This document shows, in pieces, positions 1 to 8,500 of a stretch of DNA of 35,345 nt (the first letter of the stretch is position 1; the number at the start of each line of letters is the position of its first letter). The notes under the pieces were generated by a model that saw only the letters and a list, made by a program, of their open reading frames with translations, did not search any database and had not been told where the DNA came from. The position numbers and the translations under genes were made by a program. The DNA lies in NCBI GenBank assembly GCA_016795145.1, contig JAEUII010000454.1, positions 1 to 35,345 of the forward strand, in the 5' to 3' direction. This DNA comes from Planctomycetaceae bacterium. GTDB taxonomy: Bacteria; Planctomycetota; Planctomycetia; Planctomycetales; Planctomycetaceae.

Positions 1-1
1 C

Positions 2-1669
2 AACTGCTCGTACTACTGTCATCAGGCGAGCGGCGTTGGACTTGGCATGGCTCTGGGAACCGGAGCTGGCACGGTTCGCCTTGAGGATCTCGACCATACG
101 GACTTGTACATTCTGATCGGGGCCAATCCGGCTTCGAACCATCCACGCCTGATGCGTTCGCTGATGCAGATTCGTCGAAACGGCGGTCGCATTATTGTGA
201 TCAACCCGGTGAAGGAACTGGGGTTGATGAACTTCCGAGTTCCCAGCGACGTCCGTAGTTTGCTGTTCGGTACCGACATTGCGAGCATGTATGTTCAGCC
301 GCATGTCGGCGGCGACCTCGCACTGCTCACCGGGATCGCGAAAGAAGTGCTCGCGCAGCATGGCCAGGACACCGGCTTCATCGCGGCTCATACGGATGGC
401 TTTTCTGCGATGCTGGAGAAGCTGAATCAGATTGAATGGCCCGACATCATCGCTCAGGCGGGAGTTGACCACGACACGATTCGCGAGATTGCTCGCCAGT
501 ACATCAAGGCCAAGAACGTCGTCATCGGATGGTGCATGGGAATTACTCATCACCTGCACGGAACTCGCAACGTTCATGCGATTGCCAACCTGGCACTTCT
601 TCGCGGGATGGTGGGACGTGATAAAGCAGGACTGATGCCAATCCGCGGACATAGCAACGTCCAGGGACTGGGCACAGTCGGAGTAACTCCGGCTCTGAAA
701 CAGAACATGCTGGAACGCTTCGAAAAGCGTCTTGGGTTTCAGCCGCCAAAGTCGCCGGGTCTCGACACGATGGCCTGCATGGACGCGGCGTATGCCGGGA
801 AGATGCAGTTCGCTTTGTGTCTGGGAGGAAATCTTTACGGGAGCAATCCAGCGGCCGCTCGAGCGTTCGATGCCATTCAGAAGATCGGCACGGTTGTCTA
901 TTTATCAACCACACTGAATACCGGGCATGCCTGGGGCACTGGCGAAGAAACACTCATCCTCCCTGTGCTTCCTCGCGATGAAGAACAACAGACAACGACG
1001 CAGGAATCGATGTTCAGCTTTGTCCGAATGAGCGACGGTGGTCCTTCACGCCACAACAACGTTCGCAGTGAAGTGTCGGTTCTGGCAGACATTGGCCAGC
1101 AGATCTTCACGGACGATTCACGGCTCGACTGGTCAAAGATGCACAGCCATGCCGCCATTCGAGAACTCATCGCCGATCTGATCCCAGGCTATGAGGACCT
1201 TCGCACGATGGATGATTCTCGCAAGGAGTTTCATGTCCCCGGGCGTGCCATTCGCAATTACAAGTTCCCGACGGACAACGGTCGTGCAAAATTCCACGTC
1301 GTCGATTTGCCGGGGCGCAATCTTGGGGTAGACCAGCTTCAGCTGATGACACTACGATCAGAAGGTCAGTTCAACAGCGTGGTCTACGACGAAGAGGACC
1401 TGTATCGCGGACAGGAACGCCGTGACGTTGTCCTGATGAACATTGAAGACATGAAAGCACGCGGCCTCGCCCGCGACACCCGTGTACGGATTCGAAGCTC
1501 CGCCGGCGAAATGCGCTACGTGCTCGCTCGAGACTATGACATCCGCCAGGGCAACGTGGCCATGTACTATCCGGAATCCAACGTGCTGATTCCACATGAC
1601 GTGGACCCGCTTTCCAAAACCCCGGCCTTCAAGTCGATTGCGGTTTCGATTGAATCAGAACGGGTTTGA
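2..1669 (+). CDS. Molybdopterin oxidoreductase, FdhF/YdeP family (5' partial)
   Basis: The reading frame is open from base 2, so the gene starts before the window and only its C-terminal 555 or so residues are present. The first visible residues, NCSYYCHQASGVGL, match the signature of the YdeP/FdhF-like branch of molybdopterin (bis-MGD) oxidoreductases, which are formate-dehydrogenase-like. The following blocks (GANPASNHPRLM, GWCMGITHHLHGT, RGHSNVQG, and the LCLGGNLYGSNP region) are typical of cofactor-binding segments, and the last 120 or so residues fit the molybdopterin dinucleotide-binding beta-barrel domain. The family is usually cytoplasmic and its substrate is often unknown; YdeP of E. 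coli is linked to acid resistance. The stop is TGA at 1667-1669. An ATG at 47 in the same frame is internal, because the conserved cysteine motif lies upstream of it. The family is fairly secure; the substrate cannot be read. Confidence 0.9.
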   Translation, partial: NCSYYCHQASGVGLGMALGTGAGTVRLEDLDHTDLYILIGANPASNHPRLMRSLMQIRRNGGRIIVINPVKELGLMNFRVPSDVRSLLFGTDIASMYVQPHVGGDLALLTGIAKEVLAQHGQDTGFIAAHTDGFSAMLEKLNQIEWPDIIAQAGVDHDTIREIARQYIKAKNVVIGWCMGITHHLHGTRNVHAIANLALLRGMVGRDKAGLMPIRGHSNVQGLGTVGVTPALKQNMLERFEKRLGFQPPKSPGLDTMACMDAAYAGKMQFALCLGGNLYGSNPAAARAFDAIQKIGTVVYLSTTLNTGHAWGTGEETLILPVLPRDEEQQTTTQESMFSFVRMSDGGPSRHNNVRSEVSVLADIGQQIFTDDSRLDWSKMHSHAAIRELIADLIPGYEDLRTMDDSRKEFHVPGRAIRNYKFPTDNGRAKFHVVDLPGRNLGVDQLQLMTLRSEGQFNSVVYDEEDLYRGQERRDVVLMNIEDMKARGLARDTRVRIRSSAGEMRYVLARDYDIRQGNVAMYYPESNVLIPHDVDPLSKTPAFKSIAVSIESERV

Positions 1670-1788
1670 GAACCCTGAACTCCCCTCGTTTGCACAGATG
1701 CGCATTTGTCGCCTTGTTGCATCAGATTGGTGCGTCTGTCGGCGCACTGACTTTCCTGTTCGCCACGCCTTCACAGAAGTACTCAGCT

Positions 1789-1810
1789 CACGCGATCAGC
1801 TGATCGCGTG
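1789..1810. repeat. 22-base perfect palindrome, hairpin or operator candidate
   Basis: CACGCGATCAG is followed directly by its reverse complement. It lies 120 bases after the oxidoreductase stop and is followed by a T-rich stretch (cattttctgcat). It may act as a weak terminator or be a binding site for a dimeric regulator. The sequence shows only the symmetry. Confidence 0.4.
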
Positions 1811-1902
1811 CATTTTCTGCATCCTGTTCTTCTGAATGGCTGACAGCTTTTTTGCCGCCCAAAGCGTTTGCTTTTTGCTCCTGCGAAATTCACGACGAAC
1901 CC

Positions 1903-1935
1903 ATTTTTCGCAAATTTCTGTCACAAGCGAAAAAT
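1903..1935. repeat. Inverted repeat upstream of the repeat-protein gene
   Basis: ATTTTTCGC at 1903-1911 pairs with GCGAAAAAT at 1927-1935 across a 15-base spacer. It sits about 120 bases upstream of the chosen ATG at 2054. The position fits an operator or leader hairpin, but no promoter was securely identified. Confidence 0.3.
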
Positions 1936-2053
1936 CATCCGTTTGTTCTGTTGGATGACCTGCCACCTCATTGTGGTCCGCGCGGGAATGCTCATCCGCC
2001 GGGGGTCCCGGACGGTCGTACTCCTGAATTACTTTCGATTGCTGGAGAGTCTC

Positions 2054-4459
2054 ATGAATCTGTTCGCGTCCATTTCTCGCATGCTCCGATCTCCACAGCG
2101 CCGCAGTACAAAACGCCGAGTTCCGCTGGATTTGGCGCAGACTCTTGAGACCCGAGTTCTTCCGGCCACTTTCGTCAATCCGACAACGATGACGTATACC
2201 GACGTGGACGGCGATGATGTGTCCGTCACATTCTCGAACCCGATCCTGACGGCGTCCAACGTCAATTCTGTCTTTCAGTTCAATCGGGGAAGCGTTAACG
2301 GAAACAATGTCTTTCCTCAGCAGCTTCAGAAAATCAGTCTCACCGGAATCGCCCGGGCTGCCGGAACAAGCATCACGACCGTAGCAACGCGCAACTTCGT
2401 CCGGGGTGGTGATGGCTTCGCGGCCACCGGACAGATTGATGCCACAGGACTGGACCTGCGTTCCGTCACTGTGGACGGCGACCTTGGACGAATTCTGGCA
2501 GGTGACCAGACCTATGCTTCGGCAGCCATCACGAGTCTTAGTGTTCAGTCGATGGGACGATTTGGCAAAGTCACGGGAGCCATTGATCTCAACAGTGACG
2601 TTCGCGGCGCCATTGGCACACTGACAGTAAAAGGAGATATCAAAGGCGCATTCCTCTCTGTGACCGGTGAGGCTCTGGGACGCATTGATACGGTCAACGT
2701 TGGTGGATCCATCATCGGGGGCAAAGAAGCGTATTCCGGACGAATCCATGCGTCGGGCAACATCGGAAAGGTCACGATTGGTGGTGATGTCATTGGCGGA
2801 CAGGGAACTCATAGCGGCGTTGTTTCGTCATTTGGCAGCATCGCCGGAATCAGTATCGGCGGGTCACTCATAGGAGGCAGCAACACGTTTGCCGGAAGTA
2901 TTCTGACGGATGCTCGCCCTGCAAACCCGGCGACGGGACATATTGGAAGCGTCACCATTCGACGCGACATCCTTGGCGGTTCAGACACGGGGGCCGGTTC
3001 CATCGTGTCGGAAACGGGGCGAGTCGGAAATGTGACGGTCGGCGGCTCGCTGATTGCGGGCTCCGCGGGGCGCAGTGCTCATGTGTTTTCGAAGCAGAAC
3101 ATGGGACTGGTCAACATTGCAGGAAACCTCATCGGAGGCACTGGAGATCGCAGCGGACAGATCGAATGCCGAGCAACACTGGCAGGTGTGACGATCGGCG
3201 GCTCAGTGATTGGTGGCAACGGTCAGCACAGTGGCGAAGTTTTTTCGCAAGCGTCGATGCACAATGTCACTGTCCGCCAGAACATCATTGGAGGAACCGG
3301 CCCTGACAGCGGCAACATTTTCTGCGGTCAGGACATGCAAACGCTCATTGTTGGCGGATCTCTGATTGGCGGAGCGAGTGATCGAAGCGGTCGCATCTAC
3401 GTCGGACATGACATTGTCACAATGAACCTGGCTGGCAGTGCCATTGGCGGGGCGGGAACTGAGAGCGGGACCGTCAACTCGCAGGGGATCACCAATGCTC
3501 AGATCGGCGGATCTGTTCGAGGTGGCTCAGGAGAAGACAGTGGTACGATTCTCGGTCGCGCGCATGCGATCACAACGCTCCGAGTGAACGGCGATGTCAT
3601 CGGCGGTAATGGAATCGGCAGTGGTAGAATCTTCGCACGGGACTTCGTCACAGCCAACATCGGCGGATCGATCATTGGTGGCACGAAGTCTCGCACCGGC
3701 GGCATCTTTGCAGCGGAATCTATCTCGAACATGACAGTTGGAGGCAACCTACGAGGCGGAAGCATGACTGGTGAAGCGGACCTGATTCAAACGGGGGTCA
3801 TCGTCACCAACAATGGCAGAATTGGCACACTGACTCTGGGCGGTTCATTGATCGCAGGGGTTGATGGGACTTCCGGGACCTTCCTTGACAATGGAGCAAT
3901 TCGAGCCGCTGACGATATCGGGACACTGACGATCAAAGGTAGCGTCGTCGGAAATGTGACTCACGCGGCTCAAATCTCAGCACGGGGGCAGCGAACACCG
4001 CCAGCGGCCTCGGACCTTGCGATTCGAACTCTGAATGTGAATGGCCGAGTCGAATATGCACTGATCTATGCCGGCGCTGACAGTTTCGGCAGAACCAATG
4101 CCGACGCACAGATTGGTTCAGTGAGTGTTGGTGGTGACTGGGTGGCGAGTAACCTGGTTGCGGGAGGTCATGCTGGAAACGACGGCCTGTTTGGATCTCT
4201 TGATGACACCAGTCTGTCCGGTCAGCTGACCAGGGACAGAGTCGGAGTGAACTCCCTGATCAGCAGCATCCGGATAGGGGGCCAGCTCATCGGCACGGAG
4301 TTCACGTCCGACCTTTTTGGCTTTGTTGCTGAGTCTGTGACAGCGATCTCTGTCGGCGGCAACAATGTCCCAATGCTCGCAGGATTCCATAATGACCACG
4401 TGCTGCTGGTCGGCGAGATCGATGGACTGTTTGGCGATGTCTGGGTCAAGGAATACTAA
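2054..4459 (+). CDS. Large LEPR-XLL-type repeat protein, predicted beta-solenoid
   Basis: This is an 801-residue protein of unknown function. The start is set at the ATG at 2054, preceded by a GGAGAG ribosome site; an upstream in-frame ATG at 1868 lacks one. The N-terminus is arginine- and lysine-rich and leads to LETRVLPATF (about residues 31-40), a version of the LEPR-XLL motif found near the N-terminus of many large planctomycete proteins and thought to mark export or surface targeting. From about residue 214 to 640 there are 15-16 tandem units, mostly 26 residues long, with consensus VTIGGSLIGGxGxxSGxI followed by a variable stretch. Such short, regular, glycine-rich, beta-branched repeats suggest a right-handed beta-helix. 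There is no enzyme motif and no C-terminal membrane segment. It is probably a secreted or cell-envelope structural or adhesive protein. The coding call is strong; function is unknown. Confidence 0.85.
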   Translation: MNLFASISRMLRSPQRRSTKRRVPLDLAQTLETRVLPATFVNPTTMTYTDVDGDDVSVTFSNPILTASNVNSVFQFNRGSVNGNNVFPQQLQKISLTGIARAAGTSITTVATRNFVRGGDGFAATGQIDATGLDLRSVTVDGDLGRILAGDQTYASAAITSLSVQSMGRFGKVTGAIDLNSDVRGAIGTLTVKGDIKGAFLSVTGEALGRIDTVNVGGSIIGGKEAYSGRIHASGNIGKVTIGGDVIGGQGTHSGVVSSFGSIAGISIGGSLIGGSNTFAGSILTDARPANPATGHIGSVTIRRDILGGSDTGAGSIVSETGRVGNVTVGGSLIAGSAGRSAHVFSKQNMGLVNIAGNLIGGTGDRSGQIECRATLAGVTIGGSVIGGNGQHSGEVFSQASMHNVTVRQNIIGGTGPDSGNIFCGQDMQTLIVGGSLIGGASDRSGRIYVGHDIVTMNLAGSAIGGAGTESGTVNSQGITNAQIGGSVRGGSGEDSGTILGRAHAITTLRVNGDVIGGNGIGSGRIFARDFVTANIGGSIIGGTKSRTGGIFAAESISNMTVGGNLRGGSMTGEADLIQTGVIVTNNGRIGTLTLGGSLIAGVDGTSGTFLDNGAIRAADDIGTLTIKGSVVGNVTHAAQISARGQRTPPAASDLAIRTLNVNGRVEYALIYAGADSFGRTNADAQIGSVSVGGDWVASNLVAGGHAGNDGLFGSLDDTSLSGQLTRDRVGVNSLISSIRIGGQLIGTEFTSDLFGFVAESVTAISVGGNNVPMLAGFHNDHVLLVGEIDGLFGDVWVKEY
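2692..3960 (+). repeat. Tandem 78-base (26-residue) coding repeats
   Basis: About fifteen consecutive units encode the core [VIL]-x-[IV]-GG-S/D-[LIV]-IGG-x(4)-SG-x-[IV]. Most are 25-27 residues long; three are lengthened to 32-34 residues in the variable half. The units are conserved at the protein level and clearly diverged at the DNA level, so the array is old rather than a recent slippage product. Confidence 0.8.
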
Positions 4460-4471
4460 ACAAGATCGTAC

Positions 4472-4560
4472 CCTGAGTTTCTCTCAGGTCTGGACTTCTC
4501 CAGGAGACTGACAACACACGGACACACGGCATTCGAGGCATCCAGGGACTCGACCGTGTG
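4472..4560. terminator. Cluster of three hairpins after the repeat-protein gene
   Basis: Three inverted repeats follow the stop codon: CCTGAG/CTCAGG (4472-4488), CTGGA/TCCAG (4490-4503), and a longer bulged stem (4523-4560) pairing CACACGG with CCGTGTG and TCGAG with CTCGA. None has a clear T-tract, so this may be an RNA-stabilising 3' end or a weak terminator rather than a classical intrinsic terminator. Confidence 0.35.
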
Positions 4561-4649
4561 ACCGGTATCCTGGAGCAGAATCCACTTCCATCTTCACGCC
4601 GCTTGCAGTCCCCCTGAAGACTCAATAGCTTTCCCGGAAAGGAATCACT

Positions 4650-4666
4650 GTTATCCACCGGATAAC
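4650..4666. promoter_or_regulatory. Inverted repeat abutting the sigma-factor start
   Basis: GTTATCC and GGATAAC are separated by three bases and end two bases before the proposed GTG start at 4669. The symmetry could be an operator or an RNA hairpin that affects translation of the sigma factor. Only the symmetry is visible; the binder is not known. Confidence 0.35.
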
Positions 4667-4668
4667 GT

Positions 4669-5475
4669 GTGGTCGAACCTCCAGCGACTCACTTCCGGGG
4701 ATGTGCCTTGAAGGCCGAAGGACAGCCATCCGATCGACATCGCCCGCTGGCTCAGATCTCTACGGTCTGGTCGGTTGTCATTCAGGCCCGCGACGGAGCT
4801 GGCGTCTCCGAAGAAGTGCTCGCGCAGTTCTTCGCTTCCTATCAGGGCGCTGTGTACCGCTATTTTCTGTCATCGACAGGACGCAGCGACGTTGCCGAAG
4901 ATCTGACTCAGGACTTTGCGCTGCGGTTCATTCGGGGAGATTTTCGTCGCGTCCATCCAGACTCCGGCCGCTTCCGTGACTTCCTTCGAGTCGCTCTGGC
5001 GAATCAGCTTCGTGACTACTTTCGACGCCAGACACTTCGCAAAGGAGAAGAACTGCCGGAGCAGGCACAGGATCCTAAGCATGATGCTGCTTCGTCCGGT
5101 GAATTCGATACCCACTGGCGCGATGAACTCCTGGCACAGACATGGATCGATCTGGAACGGCATCAGAAGGATTCAGGACAGCTCTACTATTCTGCACTCA
5201 AACTGAAGGCAACGGAGACTGGACAACCGAGTCAGGAACTGGCAACGCTCTTTTCAAATCAGACCGAAACTTCAATCAGCGACACAGCATTCCGAAAGCT
5301 GCTTCAGCGTGCACGGGAACGATTCGGAGAACTCCTGCTTCAGAATGTCGCCAGTACTCTTTCACTTCAGACGCGTGAGGAGCTGGAGCGAGAACTCATG
5401 GATCTTCAGCTTCATGCGTATTGCCGAACAATTCTGGACCGCACAGGTTCGGTCCTCACCGATCCGAAACGCTGA
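4669..5475 (+). CDS. ECF-like RNA polymerase sigma factor (planctomycete type)
   Basis: This 268-residue protein has the plan of the sigma-70 ECF group. Region 2 lies at about residues 54-120 (VYRYFLSSTGRSDVAEDLTQDF, then GRFRDFLRVALANQLRDYFRR). The weak helix-turn-helix-like region 4 lies at about 200-225 (SISDTAFRKLLQRARERFGELL). The STVWSVVIQARDG lead-in resembles the planctomycete ECF group that often lies near Ser/Thr kinase genes. The start is uncertain: GTG at 4669 opens the frame, with a TTG about 40 bases further in. The factor would direct RNA polymerase to a small regulon. It converges on the large kinase gene at 5542, 66 bases away, so the two share a neighbourhood but not a transcript. 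No anti-sigma gene adjoins it. The C-terminal tail after region 4 (about 45 residues) is longer than in the simplest ECF factors. Confidence 0.85.
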   Translation: MVEPPATHFRGCALKAEGQPSDRHRPLAQISTVWSVVIQARDGAGVSEEVLAQFFASYQGAVYRYFLSSTGRSDVAEDLTQDFALRFIRGDFRRVHPDSGRFRDFLRVALANQLRDYFRRQTLRKGEELPEQAQDPKHDAASSGEFDTHWRDELLAQTWIDLERHQKDSGQLYYSALKLKATETGQPSQELATLFSNQTETSISDTAFRKLLQRARERFGELLLQNVASTLSLQTREELERELMDLQLHAYCRTILDRTGSVLTDPKR

Positions 5476-5541
5476 AACAGGATTGCAACGACCATTCTGA
5501 ACCTGCATCCGCAAATACCAGGTTGACCGCCGGCTCCTGCG

Positions 5542-8500
5542 TTACTTTGCATCCTCAGCGAGCTGCTGAAGCTCTTTGAATAAATACTGAGTATCACGGA
5601 GTGTCAGATCATCCACCGGCGGATGATCTGAATAATTCTGCTCCGCCCAAACCCGATAAGTTTGGCAAGTCGTCGGTTGTCCGTTCGCACTGGCGATCAT
5701 CGCAAGAATGATCAGGTCCATTGTTAGTTCCTGCCGAGGAGACGCCTTCAGGTTCCTCAGCAAAAGCTGCTCTGCTTCTGCAAACAGTGTGTTGCGATAA
5801 CAGGCCAAAGCCAGAGTGTTGCGAACGGCCGTGTTGTCCGGGTCCTGAACATTCGAAAGCCGCGCCAGGCGTAGAGCTTCGACGTTATCCCGCAATTCCG
5901 GTGGTGCAATCAGCAGTCGCCAGGCCACCTGATTCTGCAAGCGAGGATCACGACCACCGCTCGTCAACTGCCTTACTGCTGCCAGCAGTTCGCCGATCGC
6001 AGCCTCAGTGAGGACCAGATGATTCTCCATCGTGATCTCCAGCGGAGGCAACGGCCTTTCCGAATCCGCAGTGGCCGCTGGCTCATCGTTGCTGGAGCGA
6101 TCAGAAACCTCCGACGACCAGCTTAGTCCATTCGCGGCCAGCCTTTGCGTCATTTTGGCCAGGTTCCAGACTCGCACGCCACCCGGATCACTGCTGAACT
6201 CAACGAAGTAATCTCCGTCCGACGAGAACGAACTGGAAGTGCTGAAGTAGTCTTCGAGTTCATCGATGCGTGCGATCACAGTCCGTGTTTCCGGATCGAC
6301 AATCCCCAGCCGACTGGGCATCATTCGCAACATCATGAGCCGGTCTCTCGGATGAAACGCTGCATTCGCTGCCACGACCGGCGCGTCGAGCTTCAACGTT
6401 TTCGCGGGCTTCCACGACGTCGTATCCCAGAACTGAAGCTGTTCAAGCGTTGATGACACAAAGTACTTTCCATCGAGCGATGCGGACGGAACCGAACCGT
6501 TCCCGACATGCAATTCGGCAAGCTTTACGGAAGATACCGGATCGAAGACTTCCGCCACGTCGGCTCGCCAGCCACGTCGCGCGATAAAACTGCCGCTGCG
6601 CGCGACATCAAGCCCGTAGGCAGATTCACCGACCGTTCTGACAAACTTCCCGTCGGACGTTCGAAGCTCTGTCATCAGGTCCTGACTCTGTTCATGCCGC
6701 ACAATCGCTCGCTCGCCACCGTTCAGCAGGACTCCATTCTGTACGAACGGAATAGATGCGATATGAGGCGGTCGCATTGTCCATCCTTTCGAAGCCTCGA
6801 TCTGCGATCTGACCAGAGGCCATCGCTGAATTGACGAACGAGTCAGCACAACAAGCTCATTGCCGGTTTCTGAAAACTCCGCTGCCAATGTCCATACCAA
6901 AGGGACTCGCTGCAGAACGCTTCCGGAATGGAGGTCAAACAGCTGAAAGCCGGCGAGCGAAAATACGGCTGCGATTCGGCCGTTCGGGTGAAAACACACT
7001 CCGGCAGGCACATCTGTTCTGTTCCGGGAATCCCACGGAAGGTTCAAAACCTCGCCCTCCGACCATTCCGCCAGCCTCAAAGCCCCCTCCTTCAATCGCC
7101 AGCCAATGCGATGTCCATCATCACTAAAGCTTACAGCATCAAGTGATTCATGACTGCGAACTAGCACGCGTCCGGTCCAGACATGTCGAAGCAGCGTTTC
7201 TCCGGTCCACGAAGTTGTGATCAGGTAGTTGCCGGAAGGATGCCAGCTGATTCCGGAAATCTTCGACTCATTCCCATCGAGCGTTGATGCCACACGTGTC
7301 GTCTCTGCATCACGAATCAGGATTCGTCCTGCCTGGTTAGGGACGGCAATTAACTTTGAATCCGGGCTCCATGCGACTGTAATTGCATCCCCCGCCGACT
7401 GCCTGTGAATCACTCTGCCATCGTCCGTATTCATGACGGACAGCTGTGATGAGACGAGTTGATCAAGGATCGCAAGCCGTCGGCCATTCGGGCTGAATCG
7501 AACCAGCAACGCTGGAACTTCAATGGTGTGTGCCTGAAGCGATGGCGTAGCCTCCTGCCCTGACAGCGACCCAAGCATCACAACAGGAGTGACGTGCCAG
7601 AACACCACCTGACTCGTCTCATCGCAGACATCACAACCGGCAGCCAGCTGAGGAATCTCGAACATCTTCCTCCCATCGCTGACCCGGAAGATTTGCCAGT
7701 AACTCTCGAGATCGGTAGCGATCAGAAAGTTGCTCCCCTGACTGAACCACATGGCTTTCACATTCAGATGAGCACCATCGCAAAGAACGGCGGAGTTTCC
7801 TGTCAGCGAGCGAATCATGATACGTTCGGAGTCACCTGGATCTGCAAACTCTGCAAGCAGTTGACCCGATGCGCTTAAGGCAGCGACTGGCGAACCGCAC
7901 GGAATGGACGACGTGAAACTCCAGTCCGCCCGTGCCATGCACGACAGCCATTCATTGCGTAGTTCGAATCGAACGCTCTCAGACAATTGTGAAGACTGCA
8001 GATCAAGCAGAGGTATTCGGTCTCGCAGTCCCGAGAGTCCTGTCTGTCGATACCTCGAGACTTCCCGAAGCTGAGCAAACGCTTTCGACTCCTGCTCCGC
8101 ATTTGCCGTCCTTTCCAAAAGCGAAACCGTCTTTTCGTGCTGCCCTTTCAGCTCCAGAAAAATAAGCCGCCCCACAACCAGAACTGCGAGCAGGGTGATG
8201 ATGGCGGTCAGTGACACAGCCAGCATTCGATTGCGACGACACCACCGTAGGACTGGTTCCCAGAACGGCAACCGCTTCGCGTGAATCGGGCTGTCGTTCA
8301 GAAAGCGAAACAGATCGTCTGCCATTTCACCTGCAGTGGAATAACGCTGGCGAGGATCCTTCTGCATGGCCTTTTCAACAATGATCTGCAGTGGTACCGG
8401 GATCGCCGAATCTCGCTTCTTTAGAGCCGTTGGTTCATCAAACAAGACTTGTCGCAGAAGCTCTTTTCGGTTGTCTTCGGCAAATGCCGGTTGGCCACAC

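Larger units (their letters stand above)
1670..2053. other. Intergenic region with two inverted repeats
   Basis: This 384-base stretch separates the oxidoreductase from the repeat-protein gene. I see no convincing gene in it. The frame of the downstream protein stays open leftward to an ATG at 1868, but that extension has no signal-peptide or family character and no ribosome site. The region holds a 22-base perfect palindrome (1789-1810) and a 9-base inverted repeat (1903-1911 with 1927-1935). These could be a 3'-end hairpin for the upstream gene and an operator or leader hairpin for the downstream gene. Confidence 0.5.

Noticed and set aside
1796..2812. Leftward 338-residue open frame
   Set aside because: It lies antisense to the start of the repeat protein, has no recognisable motif, and exists because the repeat codons leave the opposite strand free of stops.
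2692..3960. CRISPR-like array
   Set aside because: The 78-base units are coding, in frame, divergent at the DNA level and have no unique spacers.
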